The notes below the pieces were generated by a model. That model was given only the letters and a program-made list of their open reading frames with translations. It made no database searches and was not told the origin of the DNA. Positions 12,089-20,980 of a stretch of DNA of 22,247 bases are shown here, in pieces (positions within the stretch are counted from its first letter, which is position 1; each line of letters starts with the position of its first letter). Location of the stretch: positions 1 to 22,247 of IMG/VR virus record IMGVR_UViG_3300031857_011419; one strand, given 5' to 3'. The stretch is from a virus. The position numbers and the translations under genes are program-made.

Positions 12089-12095
12089 CTGTCAA
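12067..12095 (-). promoter_or_regulatory. Consensus sigma-70-type promoter for the 57-aa/tRNA/endolysin unit
   Basis: On the minus strand TTGACA (12090-12095) and TATACT (12067-12072) are 17 bp apart, near-perfect for the principal sigma factor. The start would be near 12060, giving a leader of about 22 nt to the 57-aa gene. It lies immediately downstream of the holin-like gene's stop (12101). Confidence 0.8.
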
Positions 12096-12100
12096 GTGGT

Positions 12101-12346
12101 TTATCTTGGTTCTGGTGTGTTTGTAGCGAATGCATCGTTGATCTCTTTCTTTGAAAGCTTGCCATCATTTAAGTAGCTACGAGAAAGGTCTTCGACAACA
12201 TTTGCAACTCCCATTACACCTGCAAGGATTGCAGTCTGTACTGTGTCAATTCCAATGATTGCACCAGCACCAACTGTTGTTAATGCTGATACTAGAAATA
12301 GTGCAACCATTCTTCCGAGAATGCTCATTGTTGTTTCTTTATCCAT
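12101..12346 (-). CDS. Holin-like membrane protein, 81 aa
   Basis: I use ATG 12346, with AGGAG 8 nt upstream; a GTG at 12355 is in frame but too near that SD. Two hydrophobic segments, about residues 8-28 (ILGRMVALFLVSALTTVGAG) and 34-48 (VQTAILAGVMGVANVV), then a charged tail DGKLSKKEINDAFA. Length, two helices and the polar tail fit phage holins, and similar proteins are often annotated so in actinophages (recalled). It lies next to another small membrane gene and upstream of the endolysin unit. Confidence 0.75.
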   Translation of the reverse strand: MDKETTMSILGRMVALFLVSALTTVGAGAIIGIDTVQTAILAGVMGVANVVEDLSRSYLNDGKLSKKEINDAFATNTPEPR

Positions 12347-12351
12347 ATATA

Positions 12352-12543
12352 TCACTCCTTTCCTTTATCTTTTGGATTGCGTAGTCTGAATGTTATTATC
12401 CAAACTGAGATAGTTATTAGGATTAGATACCCTGTTAACTCTCTGGCAGACCCTTCTAGTACTAACCAGGCAATAGCCATACCTAGAAGTGTCCAAGATT
12501 GCTCAATCATATCTTTGAGTAAATCTGCAAAAAATTTCTTCAT
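12352..12543 (-). CDS. Small two-helix membrane protein, possible holin partner
   Basis: 63 aa: basic start MKKFFADLLK, helices at about residues 16-30 (SWTLLGMAIAWLVLE) and 37-51 (TGYLILITISVWIIT), then a strongly basic tail RLRNPKDKGKE. GGAGG, within the last codons of the secreted-protein gene, lies 6 nt upstream, and ATG 12543 directly follows that gene's stop. It may be a holin, an antiholin or part of a pair with the 81-aa protein. Confidence 0.65.
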   Translation of the reverse strand: MKKFFADLLKDMIEQSWTLLGMAIAWLVLEGSARELTGYLILITISVWIITFRLRNPKDKGKE

Positions 12544-13815
12544 TTATATCCTCCTTATCGATGCAGAAGACATTGCTGACATTGTACTAATTTGTGCTAT
12601 CTGACCTACAATGACTGCTGCAACAATTGTTTTCTTTGCAGACTCACGTACTTTTGGACTTATGTCCGATCCTACGTTTCCTGCAAAGTTAATTAAATCT
12701 GTTAATCCTTGAGCTATATTTCCAACAAGTGGAATTGCTAACAACTCTTCATCAAGAACAATATCGTCTGCCTCTGCCACAAAAAATAGTGCATCTAGTG
12801 CTTCTTCATACTCTGCAGAACCTTGTTCAGATGTTTCTAAAGTTTCGTATGCTTCGCTCATAATTTGTACAATTTCTTGTGCTGTTAGATCTTGTGGAGA
12901 CTCTGCTAAAAGTTCTTCTGTTGTTGGCTCTTCGATTACCTCTTCAGTTTGTGGGTCTACTTTATCTACTGGCTCAATAGGAACTTCTGGTTCAACAGGA
13001 ACTTCTGGTTCTACTGGAGGATCTATTGGTGGTTCGGGGTCCACAGGAGGCTCTGTAGGCTGCGTTGGCTCTGGGGTTGGTTCTATGGTTGGTTCGGGTG
13101 TAGGCTCTACTGTAGGCTCTGGTGTAGGCTCTACAGTGGGTTCTGGAGTAGGTTCTACAGTTGGCTCAGGGGTTGGTTCCGTAGTAGGTTCTGGTGTGGG
13201 TTCTGGTGTTGGGGGAACGACTGGAGGCTCTGTTACCTGAGTAAATCCTGCTTCTTCTAGGGTCACAATACTTCTATCGTGTAGACGAGCACCAGTTCTT
13301 AATTGAGTTTGTCTGCTCCAGTCTGTTCCACTAATTGTGTATGTTAATTCGTATGAGCCATCTGTTCTTTTAATTGCTGTAACTGTAATGTTTGTTGTAT
13401 CTGGTGTTCCTTGACTCCAAATTGGTCTAGCTGAAATATCTATCTGAAATCCTGCATCGCTAACTGTAATAATTAAATGTTCATCTGCTCTGTTTTGTGG
13501 ATATACAACCCAGTCCATTGACATAATCGATAATGATGGTGTCATGGGGTAATCCCAGTAAGTACCGTCGGGGGTTCCGAATGTTATTGTTGAATTTGTG
13601 GTTGCATAAATCGTTGAGTATTCTACTCCGTCAAATACGATTGGTGTTGATAGTGGAATTCTGTAAGATGAATCATCTCCACCACAAGTATTAAATATTG
13701 CTACATCGCCAGACGCAGGGGTATAGATCTGGTGATTGTATACGCACCCTTCAGCTCTTGCAGGTACGGCAAAGGCAACGACAATGTAGATTGCCATTAA
13801 AAATATAAGACTCAC
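12544..13815 (-). CDS. Secreted Pro/Thr-repeat phage protein
   Basis: 423 aa from GTG 13815. The N-terminus is a signal peptide: hydrophobic core LIFLMAIYIVVAFAV and an Ala-x-Ala site (PARA) at about residue 21. Next a beta-rich domain (about 24-190) with two Cys (C24, C44) and many Thr/Ser/Asn. Then a linker of TPEPTxEP repeats (203-251) passing into Asp/Glu-Pro motifs (to about 283). Last, a helical domain (about 296-423) with SPKVRESAKKTIVAAVIVGQ and a basic end SIRRI. The best SD (AGGAG 13846-13850) suits an upstream ATC codon at 13836, which would add KKLVSYV to the signal peptide. A cell-surface or cell-wall-spanning role is inferred. Followed directly by two membrane genes. Confidence 0.75.
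   Translation of the reverse strand: MSLIFLMAIYIVVAFAVPARAEGCVYNHQIYTPASGDVAIFNTCGGDDSSYRIPLSTPIVFDGVEYSTIYATTNSTITFGTPDGTYWDYPMTPSLSIMSMDWVVYPQNRADEHLIITVSDAGFQIDISARPIWSQGTPDTTNITVTAIKRTDGSYELTYTISGTDWSRQTQLRTGARLHDRSIVTLEEAGFTQVTEPPVVPPTPEPTPEPTTEPTPEPTVEPTPEPTVEPTPEPTVEPTPEPTIEPTPEPTQPTEPPVDPEPPIDPPVEPEVPVEPEVPIEPVDKVDPQTEEVIEEPTTEELLAESPQDLTAQEIVQIMSEAYETLETSEQGSAEYEEALDALFFVAEADDIVLDEELLAIPLVGNIAQGLTDLINFAGNVGSDISPKVRESAKKTIVAAVIVGQIAQISTMSAMSSASIRRI
13063..13209 (-). repeat. In-frame 24-nt tandem repeat encoding EPTPEPTV
   Basis: About six degenerate copies of a 24-nt unit encode Thr-Pro-Glu-Pro-Thr-x-Glu-Pro inside the secreted protein (residues 203-251). Third-position changes are frequent while the amino acids stay the same, so the protein repeat is under selection rather than freshly duplicated. 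Such stretches form extended, stiff spacers. Confidence 0.85.
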
Positions 13816-13852
13816 ATACGAGACTAATTTTTTGATTTCCCTTCACTCCTTT

Positions 13853-13874
13853 GTTAAGCCTGGGGAAGCTTAAC
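13853..13874 (-). promoter_or_regulatory. 5'-end hairpin in the leader of the secreted-protein mRNA
   Basis: GTTAAGC (13853-13859) and GCTTAAC (13868-13874) form a 7-bp stem with an 8-nt loop. The predicted start site is near 13874, so the hairpin would sit at the very 5' end of the transcript, upstream of the AGGAG at 13846-13850. Such stems protect mRNAs from 5'-dependent decay. It lacks a T-run, so it is not a terminator. Confidence 0.55.
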
Positions 13875-13880
13875 TATTTA

Positions 13881-13889
13881 ATTATACCA
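13881..13889 (-). promoter_or_regulatory. Extended -10 promoter for the secreted-protein/holin unit
   Basis: Minus-strand TGG-TATAAT (13881-13889) is a TGn extended -10 with a perfect hexamer, directly downstream of the nrdF terminator. The -35 region is only a T-run, which is acceptable with an extended -10. Start predicted near 13874. Confidence 0.65.
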
Positions 13890-13902
13890 GATTTTAGGTA
13901 AA

Positions 13903-13924
13903 GAAAAAGGCTGCCGAAGCAGCC
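13903..13924 (-). terminator. Intrinsic terminator after nrdF (UUCG loop)
   Basis: On the minus strand GGCTGC-TTCG-GCAGCC followed by TTTTTC. A 6-bp GC-rich stem with the very stable UUCG tetraloop and a T-run, 15 nt after the nrdF stop. It closes the terminase-nrd unit. Confidence 0.92.
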
Positions 13925-13939
13925 CAATTCCTGTGTTTG

Positions 13940-14899
<960 letters not shown>

Positions 14900-17017
14900 C
14901 TAAAGCATACAACTTACACACTCTGATACGTCAGTGCCTTCTAGAGCCATCTGTCGAATTCTGATGTAGTAAATTGTTTTAATTCCCTTACTGAAGGCAT
15001 AAATCTGTGCCTTGTTAATGTCACGTGTTGTAGCGGTATCCTTGAAGAATAAGGTCAGTGACAACCCCTGGTCTACGTGCTGTGTTGCTGCAGCGTAGGT
15101 ATCAATGATAGCCTCTGGTCCGATCTCATACGCATCCGCAAAATATTCACGGTTATCGTTGGTAAGGAATGGTGCAGGGTAGTAGACACGACCAAGCTTT
15201 CCTTCCTTACGAATCTCAATCTGAGAAGCGATAGGGTGAATAGATGATGTTGAGTTGTTGATGTATGAGATTGATCCTGTAGGTGGTACTGCCTGAAGGT
15301 TCTGGTTATAGATACCGTGCTTCTTGACAGACTTAGCAAGTGATTCCCAGTCCTGCTGTGTTGGAATCTCAATCTTTGAATCTGTAAATAGCTTGGCAAC
15401 CTTCTTAGTTGCTGGCTTCCACTCTTGCTCGATGTACTTAGTGAAGAACTCACCATTTGCATACTTAGAACGCTCAAAGCCGTCGAATGGGCTACCAGTT
15501 TCTTTAGCAAGCTTGTTAGATGCCTTTAGAGCGTAGTACAATACAGTGTAGAAATAAATATTGGTAAAGTCAATACCCTCTTCAGAACCGTAGTGAATCT
15601 GCTCACGACCAAGGTAGCCGTGTAGGTTCATCTGTCCCAGACCAATGGCACGAGACTTCTTGTTGCCCTCAGCAATTGACATTACAGATTCGATGTAAGA
15701 CATATCTGCAACTGCTGTCAATGCACGGATAGAAGTTTCAATAGTCTTTTCAAAGTTCTTACCATCCATAACTGCAGCAATGTTTAGTGAGCCAAGGTTG
15801 CAAGAGATATCTTTACCAATCTGGTCATAGCTCAAGTCTGCGTTGTATGTGGTTGGTGTGTTAACCTGAAGAATCTCGGAGCACAGGTTGGACATATTGA
15901 TGCGACCATCAATTGGGTTGGCATCGTTTACTGTGTCTTCATAGACAATGTATGGATACCCTGACTCAAACTGAAGTTCTGCAATACGCTCAAACAACAC
16001 ACGAGCCTTGATCTTGCTCTTGCGAATTTCAGGATTGTCAACCATCTCTTGATACTTTTCAGTAACAGAGATATCGCTCATTGGCAATCCGTAGATACGC
16101 TCAACGTCATAGGGTGAGAAGAGATACATATCTTCGTTAGTCTTAGCAAGCTCTAGGGTGATGTTTGGAATAACAACGCCAATGCTAAGAGTCTTGATAC
16201 GCATTTTCTCGTCTGCATTCTCACGCTTAGTGTCAAGGAAGTTAAGGATATCTGGGTGGTGTGCGTTTAGATACACTGCCCCAGCCCCCTGACGAGCACC
16301 TAGCTGGTTAGCGTAGGAGAATGAATCTTCGAGAAGCTTCATTACTGGAATGACCCCAGAAGACTGGTTCTCAATCTTCTTGATTGGAGCACCTGCTTCA
16401 CGAAGGTTTGTGAGGTTTAGTGCTACACCACCGCCACGCTTTGACAGCTGGAGTGAGGAGTTGATTGCACGAGCAATCGATTCCATGTTATCCTCAATAC
16501 GGAGTAGGAAGCAAGAAACAAACTCTCCCCTTTGTTTCTTAGCAGCATTGAGAAATGTTGGTGTAGCAGGTTGGAAGCGACCAGAGATTAGTTCATCAAC
16601 TATATCAATCGCAAGCTTTTTGTTTCCATTCGCAAGCATAAGAGCTGTAACAACTACACGATCTTCAAATCGTTCTAGGTAGCGTGAGCCATCGAATGTC
16701 TTGAGTGCATATGAAGTATAGAACTTGTATGCTCCAAGAAATGTTGGGAAGCGGAACCTCTGTGCATAGGTGTGCTGGAACGCAGACTTAATAAAAGGAA
16801 AGTCATAGAGATCTAGAACATCCTTGTCGTAGTATTCATGCTCAACTAGATAGTCTAGCTTCTCCTGAAGGCTGTGAAAGAAAACAGTATTCTGGTTCAC
16901 GTGGTCAAGGAAGTATGCCTTTGCAGCCTCCTTGTCCTTATTAAACTGAATCTGACCGTTCTCGTCATAGAGATTCAGCATTGCGTTTAGCTCGTGGTAA
17001 CTGTAACCGTTTGTCAT
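14900..17017 (-). CDS. nrdE: Class Ib ribonucleotide reductase alpha subunit NrdE
   Basis: 705 aa, the usual class Ib size with no intein and no N-terminal ATP-cone. Reduces ribonucleoside diphosphates. Active-site residues: C169 and C406 (redox pair, SCFLL and SCNLGSLN), N377, C379 and E381 (NLCSEI, with C379 the thiyl radical). [11 protein letters not shown] is the conserved phosphate loop, the YYIR Tyr pair lies near the end, and the C-terminal ECVSCML provides the shuttle cysteines C700/C703. The ATG overlaps the nrdI stop (ATGA). NrdH, the usual reductant, is not in the window, so host NrdH or thioredoxin would be used. Confidence 0.97.
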   Translation of the reverse strand: MTNGYSYHELNAMLNLYDENGQIQFNKDKEAAKAYFLDHVNQNTVFFHSLQEKLDYLVEHEYYDKDVLDLYDFPFIKSAFQHTYAQRFRFPTFLGAYKFYTSYALKTFDGSRYLERFEDRVVVTALMLANGNKKLAIDIVDELISGRFQPATPTFLNAAKKQRGEFVSCFLLRIEDNMESIARAINSSLQLSKRGGGVALNLTNLREAGAPIKKIENQSSGVIPVMKLLEDSFSYANQLGARQGAGAVYLNAHHPDILNFLDTKRENADEKMRIKTLSIGVVIPNITLELAKTNEDMYLFSPYDVERIYGLPMSDISVTEKYQEMVDNPEIRKSKIKARVLFERIAELQFESGYPYIVYEDTVNDANPIDGRINMSNLCSEILQVNTPTTYNADLSYDQIGKDISCNLGSLNIAAVMDGKNFEKTIETSIRALTAVADMSYIESVMSIAEGNKKSRAIGLGQMNLHGYLGREQIHYGSEEGIDFTNIYFYTVLYYALKASNKLAKETGSPFDGFERSKYANGEFFTKYIEQEWKPATKKVAKLFTDSKIEIPTQQDWESLAKSVKKHGIYNQNLQAVPPTGSISYINNSTSSIHPIASQIEIRKEGKLGRVYYPAPFLTNDNREYFADAYEIGPEAIIDTYAAATQHVDQGLSLTLFFKDTATTRDINKAQIYAFSKGIKTIYYIRIRQMALEGTDVSECVSCML

Positions 17018-17409
17018 ACTAGCATCGCCAGCCTTTCCTTAATTGTTATTGTGTCTTCTTCTGTGCCGAATATCTCTACCCTGCCTAATATGGGGACACC
17101 TGTTTTAGCTGCAATCATATCTGCAGCCTTGCAGTAGTCTTCCCCAAAGTTTGTGTTTCCTAGACCTACGACAGCAACCATCTTTTGCCTGTTCGACTCT
17201 ACGTTTAGGAATGATCGAACTTGTCTTGGAATAGCGTGATTCTCGCTCCCACCACCATATGTGGGAACAAATAGTACGTATCTATCTGGTACTATAATTG
17301 GATTATCAGAATCCTTAATTGGAATTCTAATTGATTCTAGCCCTAACTTTTCTACAAACCTTTTAGTGTTTCCAGAATAGTTAGAAAAATAAACAATGCC
17401 TAAACTCAT
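17014..17409 (-). CDS. nrdI: NrdI flavodoxin-like activator
   Basis: 131 aa. An FMN protein that provides superoxide to assemble the Mn cofactor of NrdF. Phosphate-binding loop [12 protein letters not shown] (about residues 7-18), the VPTYGGGSE loop (48-56), and [13 protein letters not shown] (101-113) are standard NrdI motifs. Order nrdI-nrdE-nrdF is as in many bacteria. It lies 9 nt downstream of terL, whose stop is at 17419, on the opposite side of the gene order from nucleotide genes in many other phages. No SD beyond weak AGGAG at 9 nt from the ATG is clear; it may be coupled. Confidence 0.93.
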   Translation of the reverse strand: MSLGIVYFSNYSGNTKRFVEKLGLESIRIPIKDSDNPIIVPDRYVLFVPTYGGGSENHAIPRQVRSFLNVESNRQKMVAVVGLGNTNFGEDYCKAADMIAAKTGVPILGRVEIFGTEEDTITIKERLAMLV

Positions 17410-17418
17410 TGTATGCTC

Positions 17419-19203
17419 CTAAATTGTTTTGAATTGGTCAAGATAGTCGCGTACATCATTTGGTATAGAGTTATATTCTATCACGCCTTTAGAACTTTCC
17501 GCAAGTTGTTTTTTAGGTTTTTGCTTAAACGTATGAACCTCTACTTGAAGGTTTAGGTCTTTGGGTGTGTGAGAGATTGCTCCAAAAACTGCACCACACA
17601 CAGCATCTGCAAGGTCCTTAGATTTCTTGCGAGGGTGATCAACTCTATTGTTTCTCATAATCTTAAGCTCTGTTAGCTCTTCAAAAAGAATATCGATAGA
17701 TGGCATAGCAAGACGCTCTTCATAAATGAGCATTGCCATATCTTCATAGTGTTTCTTAGCAACAGAAACAGTCTCTGTTCTAATGCCAACTTGTTTAAGT
17801 TCATTCTGAATGTCAAAGGATTGCCAGCGGTCAAAGCTTACCATGCCAAGATTAAATCCTAGACGACGAAGATTCTGAATCCACTGCTTAACTTCTGACA
17901 GGTTAACTGGACCTTCTGTCTTTGGCTCCCACCACGCCACAGCATCTACTACAACTACTGGTGCTACCTGCTGGTAATCCTTGATTACCTGAATGTTTAC
18001 CCACTTATCTACGTGAGCAATTGCTACCGCACACTTGTCGTGGCGTTGTGCAAGGTCGGCGTGAACGTAGTAAATCTTGTCTGGGTCTGGGACAAACGTC
18101 TCGTCAAAGCGACGATTGGCATCTAGGGGATTACGCAGTGTCATTGAGCTCTGGACCTTTTCGATCTGCTTAAAGAATGCATCTGAGCTATAGGTAGGCA
18201 CACAGGCAAATCGCATCATAGCGTCTCCCAGGTCGGTATAGAAAGCAAGCTTAAAATCGTCTATTTTACGAGTAGGGTTTACCACCCACGTTGGTCTCTT
18301 TACTGCAAACATTCCAGGATACTTGTAGTTGATAATTGTATCTTCATCCCACGAAATTTCTAGACTGTTGCCGTCTGCATCTTCTGGAAGGTCTGGATTC
18401 ATAATAAACTTATGAGTCTTTGTGATAATTTCTTTATCCATAATTACATCGTCATAACGTTGGGAGATAAAGTCTCCAGGGTAGCGAGGGAATGAGAGAA
18501 GTGCTACCTTGCCCAAGTCTGGGAATCGAGAATCTACAGAAGCACGGAATGCCTTGTAGATGTTGTCTGCGGTCTTTCCCTGGTCATTGCCAGTATTTGT
18601 CTCTTGTGCAAACCCAGAGATCTCGTCAAGGACGGCTAGGATAAGGTTAAGACCCTCGTGGCTCTCTCGTTCAGAGTGACCAGAGTAAACGGTGATAGCG
18701 TTATCAAACTCAATACTATCAACCTTAGCAAAGTACTTTCCAGCAAACCAAGGTGAGCGTTCGATCTTAGACTTAAATCCTTTGAAGAAAACGTTCTTGG
18801 CTTGCTGTGCGTTGATAGCTACGTTGATAATGTCAATAGCATCTCCAGATGGCTTACCAAAGTAACGTGCTGGATCTTTAAGACATAGAAGCTTGTATAC
18901 GATATATGCACAGGCTACGGTAGATACAAAGTCCTTACCGCTACCCTTGCCAAGTTGAAGGATAACTTCATTCTTTGTGTACTTCTTGTAGTAGCGAGTT
19001 CCTTCTTCTGTGCCAAGAATGTCTATAAGATCTTCCATCTTGTAAATTTGGCTCATAGCCTCTACAATGTCGTATTGAATTTGTGAGAGTGGTGGTTGCC
19101 CAAGATATGCTTCACCCTCAACAAAGGTCTTAGCATCTACTGGAATTTCTTCAAAGTTATTATCTTTTAGAACTTCAAAGAAATCATCAAACATCTCTGA
19201 CAA
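17419..19203 (-). CDS. terL: Terminase large subunit
   Basis: 594 aa packaging motor and head-filling nuclease. ATPase: Walker A LGKGSGKD (about residues 84-91) and Walker B LILAVLDE (187-194, with D193 and catalytic E194). RNase H-like nuclease: HADLA with D383, SFDRW with D458, and KDLADAV with D530/D533. Length is normal. The start may be TTG 19203 (SD AGAGGTGA 7 nt upstream) or ATG 19194. It overlaps the terS end by 17 nt. Tightly followed by nrdI, so packaging and nucleotide genes share a transcript. Confidence 0.95.
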   Translation of the reverse strand: MSEMFDDFFEVLKDNNFEEIPVDAKTFVEGEAYLGQPPLSQIQYDIVEAMSQIYKMEDLIDILGTEEGTRYYKKYTKNEVILQLGKGSGKDFVSTVACAYIVYKLLCLKDPARYFGKPSGDAIDIINVAINAQQAKNVFFKGFKSKIERSPWFAGKYFAKVDSIEFDNAITVYSGHSERESHEGLNLILAVLDEISGFAQETNTGNDQGKTADNIYKAFRASVDSRFPDLGKVALLSFPRYPGDFISQRYDDVIMDKEIITKTHKFIMNPDLPEDADGNSLEISWDEDTIINYKYPGMFAVKRPTWVVNPTRKIDDFKLAFYTDLGDAMMRFACVPTYSSDAFFKQIEKVQSSMTLRNPLDANRRFDETFVPDPDKIYYVHADLAQRHDKCAVAIAHVDKWVNIQVIKDYQQVAPVVVVDAVAWWEPKTEGPVNLSEVKQWIQNLRRLGFNLGMVSFDRWQSFDIQNELKQVGIRTETVSVAKKHYEDMAMLIYEERLAMPSIDILFEELTELKIMRNNRVDHPRKKSKDLADAVCGAVFGAISHTPKDLNLQVEVHTFKQKPKKQLAESSKGVIEYNSIPNDVRDYLDQFKTI

Positions 19204-19720
19204 CAGTAATCACCTCTTGGTTTTTAGAAACCTCAGATAGCCTACGCATAATCTTGTCACGCACTTCTGGATGCTCTGCAGCAATATCTTTTAGAATATC
19301 TTTTAGAATATCCTGTCTACGCTCAATCTCCAGCATTTCGTCTGCCAGTTCTTTGTTCTCTAATAGTCCTGCTTTTTGCAGCATGTCGATACGCTTGGAC
19401 TCAATGTCGAGCACGAGTTTAATACCTGCAGTTTTTGCACCGAGGTTAGCAATTGTGGTTGCTTCATCGATAACCTCATATGCCTTACTAATTAGTTTGT
19501 TATAGTGTGTGTCTGCTACTACAAGAGCTTCTTTGGCACGAGCACGAATTGCAGCATTGTCTGCAGCCATAAGTTTCCATTGGTTGATGTGGGCAACAAC
19601 CTTTTGACGTGGAAGTGCAAGATCTTTAGAAATCTGCGTAGGCTCAGAACCCTGAAGGTATTTTTCTACAACCTTGTTTATTTCATCAAGGTGTTCTACT
19701 GTAAGGTCTTCAAACGACAC
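19187..19720 (-). CDS. Terminase small subunit (putative)
   Basis: 177 aa immediately upstream of terL. N-terminal region (about residues 20-48, KYLQGSEPTQISKDLALPRQKVVAHIN) is a helix-turn-helix with a typical ISKDLALP turn for recognising the packaging site. The rest is helical and acidic, including ILKDILKDI near 137-145, and would form the oligomerisation ring. Position, HTH and helical bulk support the call; sequence similarity to a named terS family is not obvious to me. Confidence 0.8.
   Translation of the reverse strand: MSFEDLTVEHLDEINKVVEKYLQGSEPTQISKDLALPRQKVVAHINQWKLMAADNAAIRARAKEALVVADTHYNKLISKAYEVIDEATTIANLGAKTAGIKLVLDIESKRIDMLQKAGLLENKELADEMLEIERRQDILKDILKDIAAEHPEVRDKIMRRLSEVSKNQEVITVVRDV
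19283..19313. repeat. 12-bp tandem duplication within terS
   Basis: AATATCTTTTAG occurs twice in tandem (19283-19294, 19295-19306) with a partial third copy (AATATCC). On the coding strand it gives ILKDILKDI. It probably arose by slippage, adding helical residues to the small terminase. Confidence 0.8.
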
Positions 19721-20012
19721 TAGCCTTAGCCTTCCTTGGTCTACGCTTTGGAATACGCTTTACACGGTCAATAGAGAATGATCTATACGCACCTTGTCGT
19801 CCTCGCCACATCTCAAAACAGTCCACCCATACCGCACCATTTACTGGGTTAGTAGTAATCGACTCAAACTTAAAGCGTGTTCCATACTCTCCAGTAATCT
19901 TGATAAGTTCTCCACGCTCAATGACAAAGTTCTCATACTTCATTTCATTTACACGAATAAATGGGTCATTGATTGCAACACTGGGGGAATCGGTTTTACG
20001 TAATCTAGCCAT
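19710..20012 (-). CDS. Conserved basic phage protein, unknown
   Basis: 100 aa. Starts MARLRKTDSPSVAINDPF, with a central beta-rich part ERGELIKITGEYGTRFKFE, then VNGAVWVDCFEMWRG and a very basic C-terminus RVKRIPKRRPRKAKAS. I recall close relatives upstream of terminase genes in other actinophages, without a function. The beta core plus basic tail suggests DNA binding. ATG 20012 overlaps the DUF3310 stop (TAATG). It overlaps terS by 11 nt. Confidence 0.7.
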   Translation of the reverse strand: MARLRKTDSPSVAINDPFIRVNEMKYENFVIERGELIKITGEYGTRFKFESITTNPVNGAVWVDCFEMWRGRQGAYRSFSIDRVKRIPKRRPRKAKASVV

Positions 20013-20248
20013 TAGAATTTTCCTTCAAGTCGTTTAATTTCATCCTGAATATAAAAGATAGCTTTTTCAAGATCTTGGATTGTCTTAGCCTGGTCTTTAA
20101 GACCTGCTCTCCACAAATACTTGAACGCATTCCCTACGTTAAAGTTGCGGTGGCGTGTTATCTGAATGCACTCAACACCACTTGGGTCCTGTGTATAGTG
20201 TGGTGGATGGTTAACCTGGTCTACAGTTATTTTTAGATTTTCACTCAT
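20012..20248 (-). CDS. DUF3310 protein
   Basis: 78 aa from ATG 20248 (overlaps the HTH gene's stop as ATGA). An upstream in-frame start adds 22 unrelated residues. VNHPPHYT at 12-19, the FNVGNAFKYLWRAGLKD block (36-52) and the final DLEKAIFYIQDEIKRL helix are the DUF3310 pattern found in many phages. The family is sometimes annotated as nucleotide kinase-like, but without an NTP-binding loop here I leave the role open; a nucleotide-pyrophosphohydrolase-like helical fold is possible. Confidence 0.9.
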   Translation of the reverse strand: MSENLKITVDQVNHPPHYTQDPSGVECIQITRHRNFNVGNAFKYLWRAGLKDQAKTIQDLEKAIFYIQDEIKRLEGKF

Positions 20249-20400
20249 CTTTTGCTCTTTCGTAGTTTGAATTTTGCAAGGTAAACATAAATTGTTTCTG
20301 TGGTAGTCCCACACTCTTTAGCAATTTCATCTGGTGTCTTCTTGTCGATCCAGTATCGCTTCTTGAGCCAAGCCTCATTAGTATACAGTTTACTACCCAT
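20245..20400 (-). CDS. Small helix-turn-helix protein, 51 aa
   Basis: MGSKLYTNEAWLKKRYWID, then KKTPDEIAKECGTTTETIYVYLAKFKLRKSK. The segment 21-42 is a helix-turn-helix (EIAKECGTTTETIYVYL), with a basic tail. I start at ATG 20400, since the frame upstream overlaps the resolvase gene. It lies 4 nt after the resolvase stop, and its stop overlaps the next start. It could be a small DNA-binding regulator or a remnant of a homing-type or transposase HTH. Confidence 0.75.
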   Translation of the reverse strand: MGSKLYTNEAWLKKRYWIDKKTPDEIAKECGTTTETIYVYLAKFKLRKSKR

Positions 20401-20415
20401 AAGCTTACTTGTCAA
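20387..20415 (-). promoter_or_regulatory. Weak internal promoter candidate
   Basis: Minus-strand TTGACA (20410-20415), 17 bp, TAAACT (20387-20392), overlapping the junction of the resolvase and HTH genes. Spacing is ideal and the -35 perfect, but the -10 matches at only four positions and TTGACA lies in coding sequence (the codons for Val-Asp-Lys), so it may be chance. Confidence 0.3.
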
Positions 20416-20980
20416 CCTTTTCCCAATTGTGGATAGCCCAATGCCCAATTCCGATAGCATCTGCCACGTCATTATCACTAATAGACTTATTATAATACGT
20501 GCTAACATAGCGTATTGTTTTTTGTTTTCTGATTTCACGTTCTTGCCCCTTATACCAAGATTCGGATTTGTTAGGATTGTCTTTGCGGAGCTGCTGCTTC
20601 TCTACCGCAGGTAACTTTGTGTTACCGATAAATGATTGCCAGGTGATAGGATTAACAGATCCACCAATCTTTATACCGTTAATCTGTGCAGCTCCTAGCA
20701 TGGCTCCCTGAACTAATGCAAGGTCTGCAGCAGTCTTGGGACTATTGATAAAGACAGTGTGTTCAATAACAATAGAATCAATATTAAATTGTTTAAAGAA
20801 TGCTAAACACTTTTTTGCAGCATCCCCAACTTTTTCGTATGCATTTCTGCCAACAAAACTAATCTTACCAAATCTAATTAGTGACTTGTTTTCAAAGATA
20901 GCAAACGCTAAGCTGTTAGTGCTTGCATCTATTGAGCAAACTGTTTTAGGTGCTGTATTAATCAAGCTCAATTTTACCAT
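20405..20980 (-). CDS. RuvC-like Holliday-junction resolvase/endonuclease
   Basis: 191 aa from ATG 20980 (GGGA 6-7 nt upstream). RNase H-like fold: first strand CSIDASTNSLAFAIFE with D18, then VIEH with E73, then SDNDVADAIGIGHWA with D171 and D174. These acidic residues make the two-metal site. Resolves four-way DNA junctions before packaging. Phage RuvC-type enzymes are frequent beside terminase genes. It overlaps the upstream zinc protein by 23 nt. Confidence 0.9.
   Translation of the reverse strand: MVKLSLINTAPKTVCSIDASTNSLAFAIFENKSLIRFGKISFVGRNAYEKVGDAAKKCLAFFKQFNIDSIVIEHTVFINSPKTAADLALVQGAMLGAAQINGIKIGGSVNPITWQSFIGNTKLPAVEKQQLRKDNPNKSESWYKGQEREIRKQKTIRYVSTYYNKSISDNDVADAIGIGHWAIHNWEKVDK

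Noticed and set aside
13063-13209. Regular repeats that could be taken for a CRISPR array
   Set aside because: The 24-nt units are directly adjacent without spacers and encode an in-frame Pro/Thr/Glu repeat.
12949-13260. Plus-strand open frame rich in Trp/Cys/Phe opposite the repeat gene
   Set aside because: It is the antisense shadow of the EPTPEPTV repeat (Gly/Trp-rich low complexity), has no SD, and runs inside a well-supported gene.
13815-13820. ATG at 13815-13817 as the start of the secreted-protein gene
   Set aside because: It is in another frame and is followed at once by a TGA stop.
14900-17017. Intein or homing endonuclease in nrdE
   Set aside because: Length (705 aa) and continuous motif spacing match normal class Ib NrdE, so nothing is inserted.
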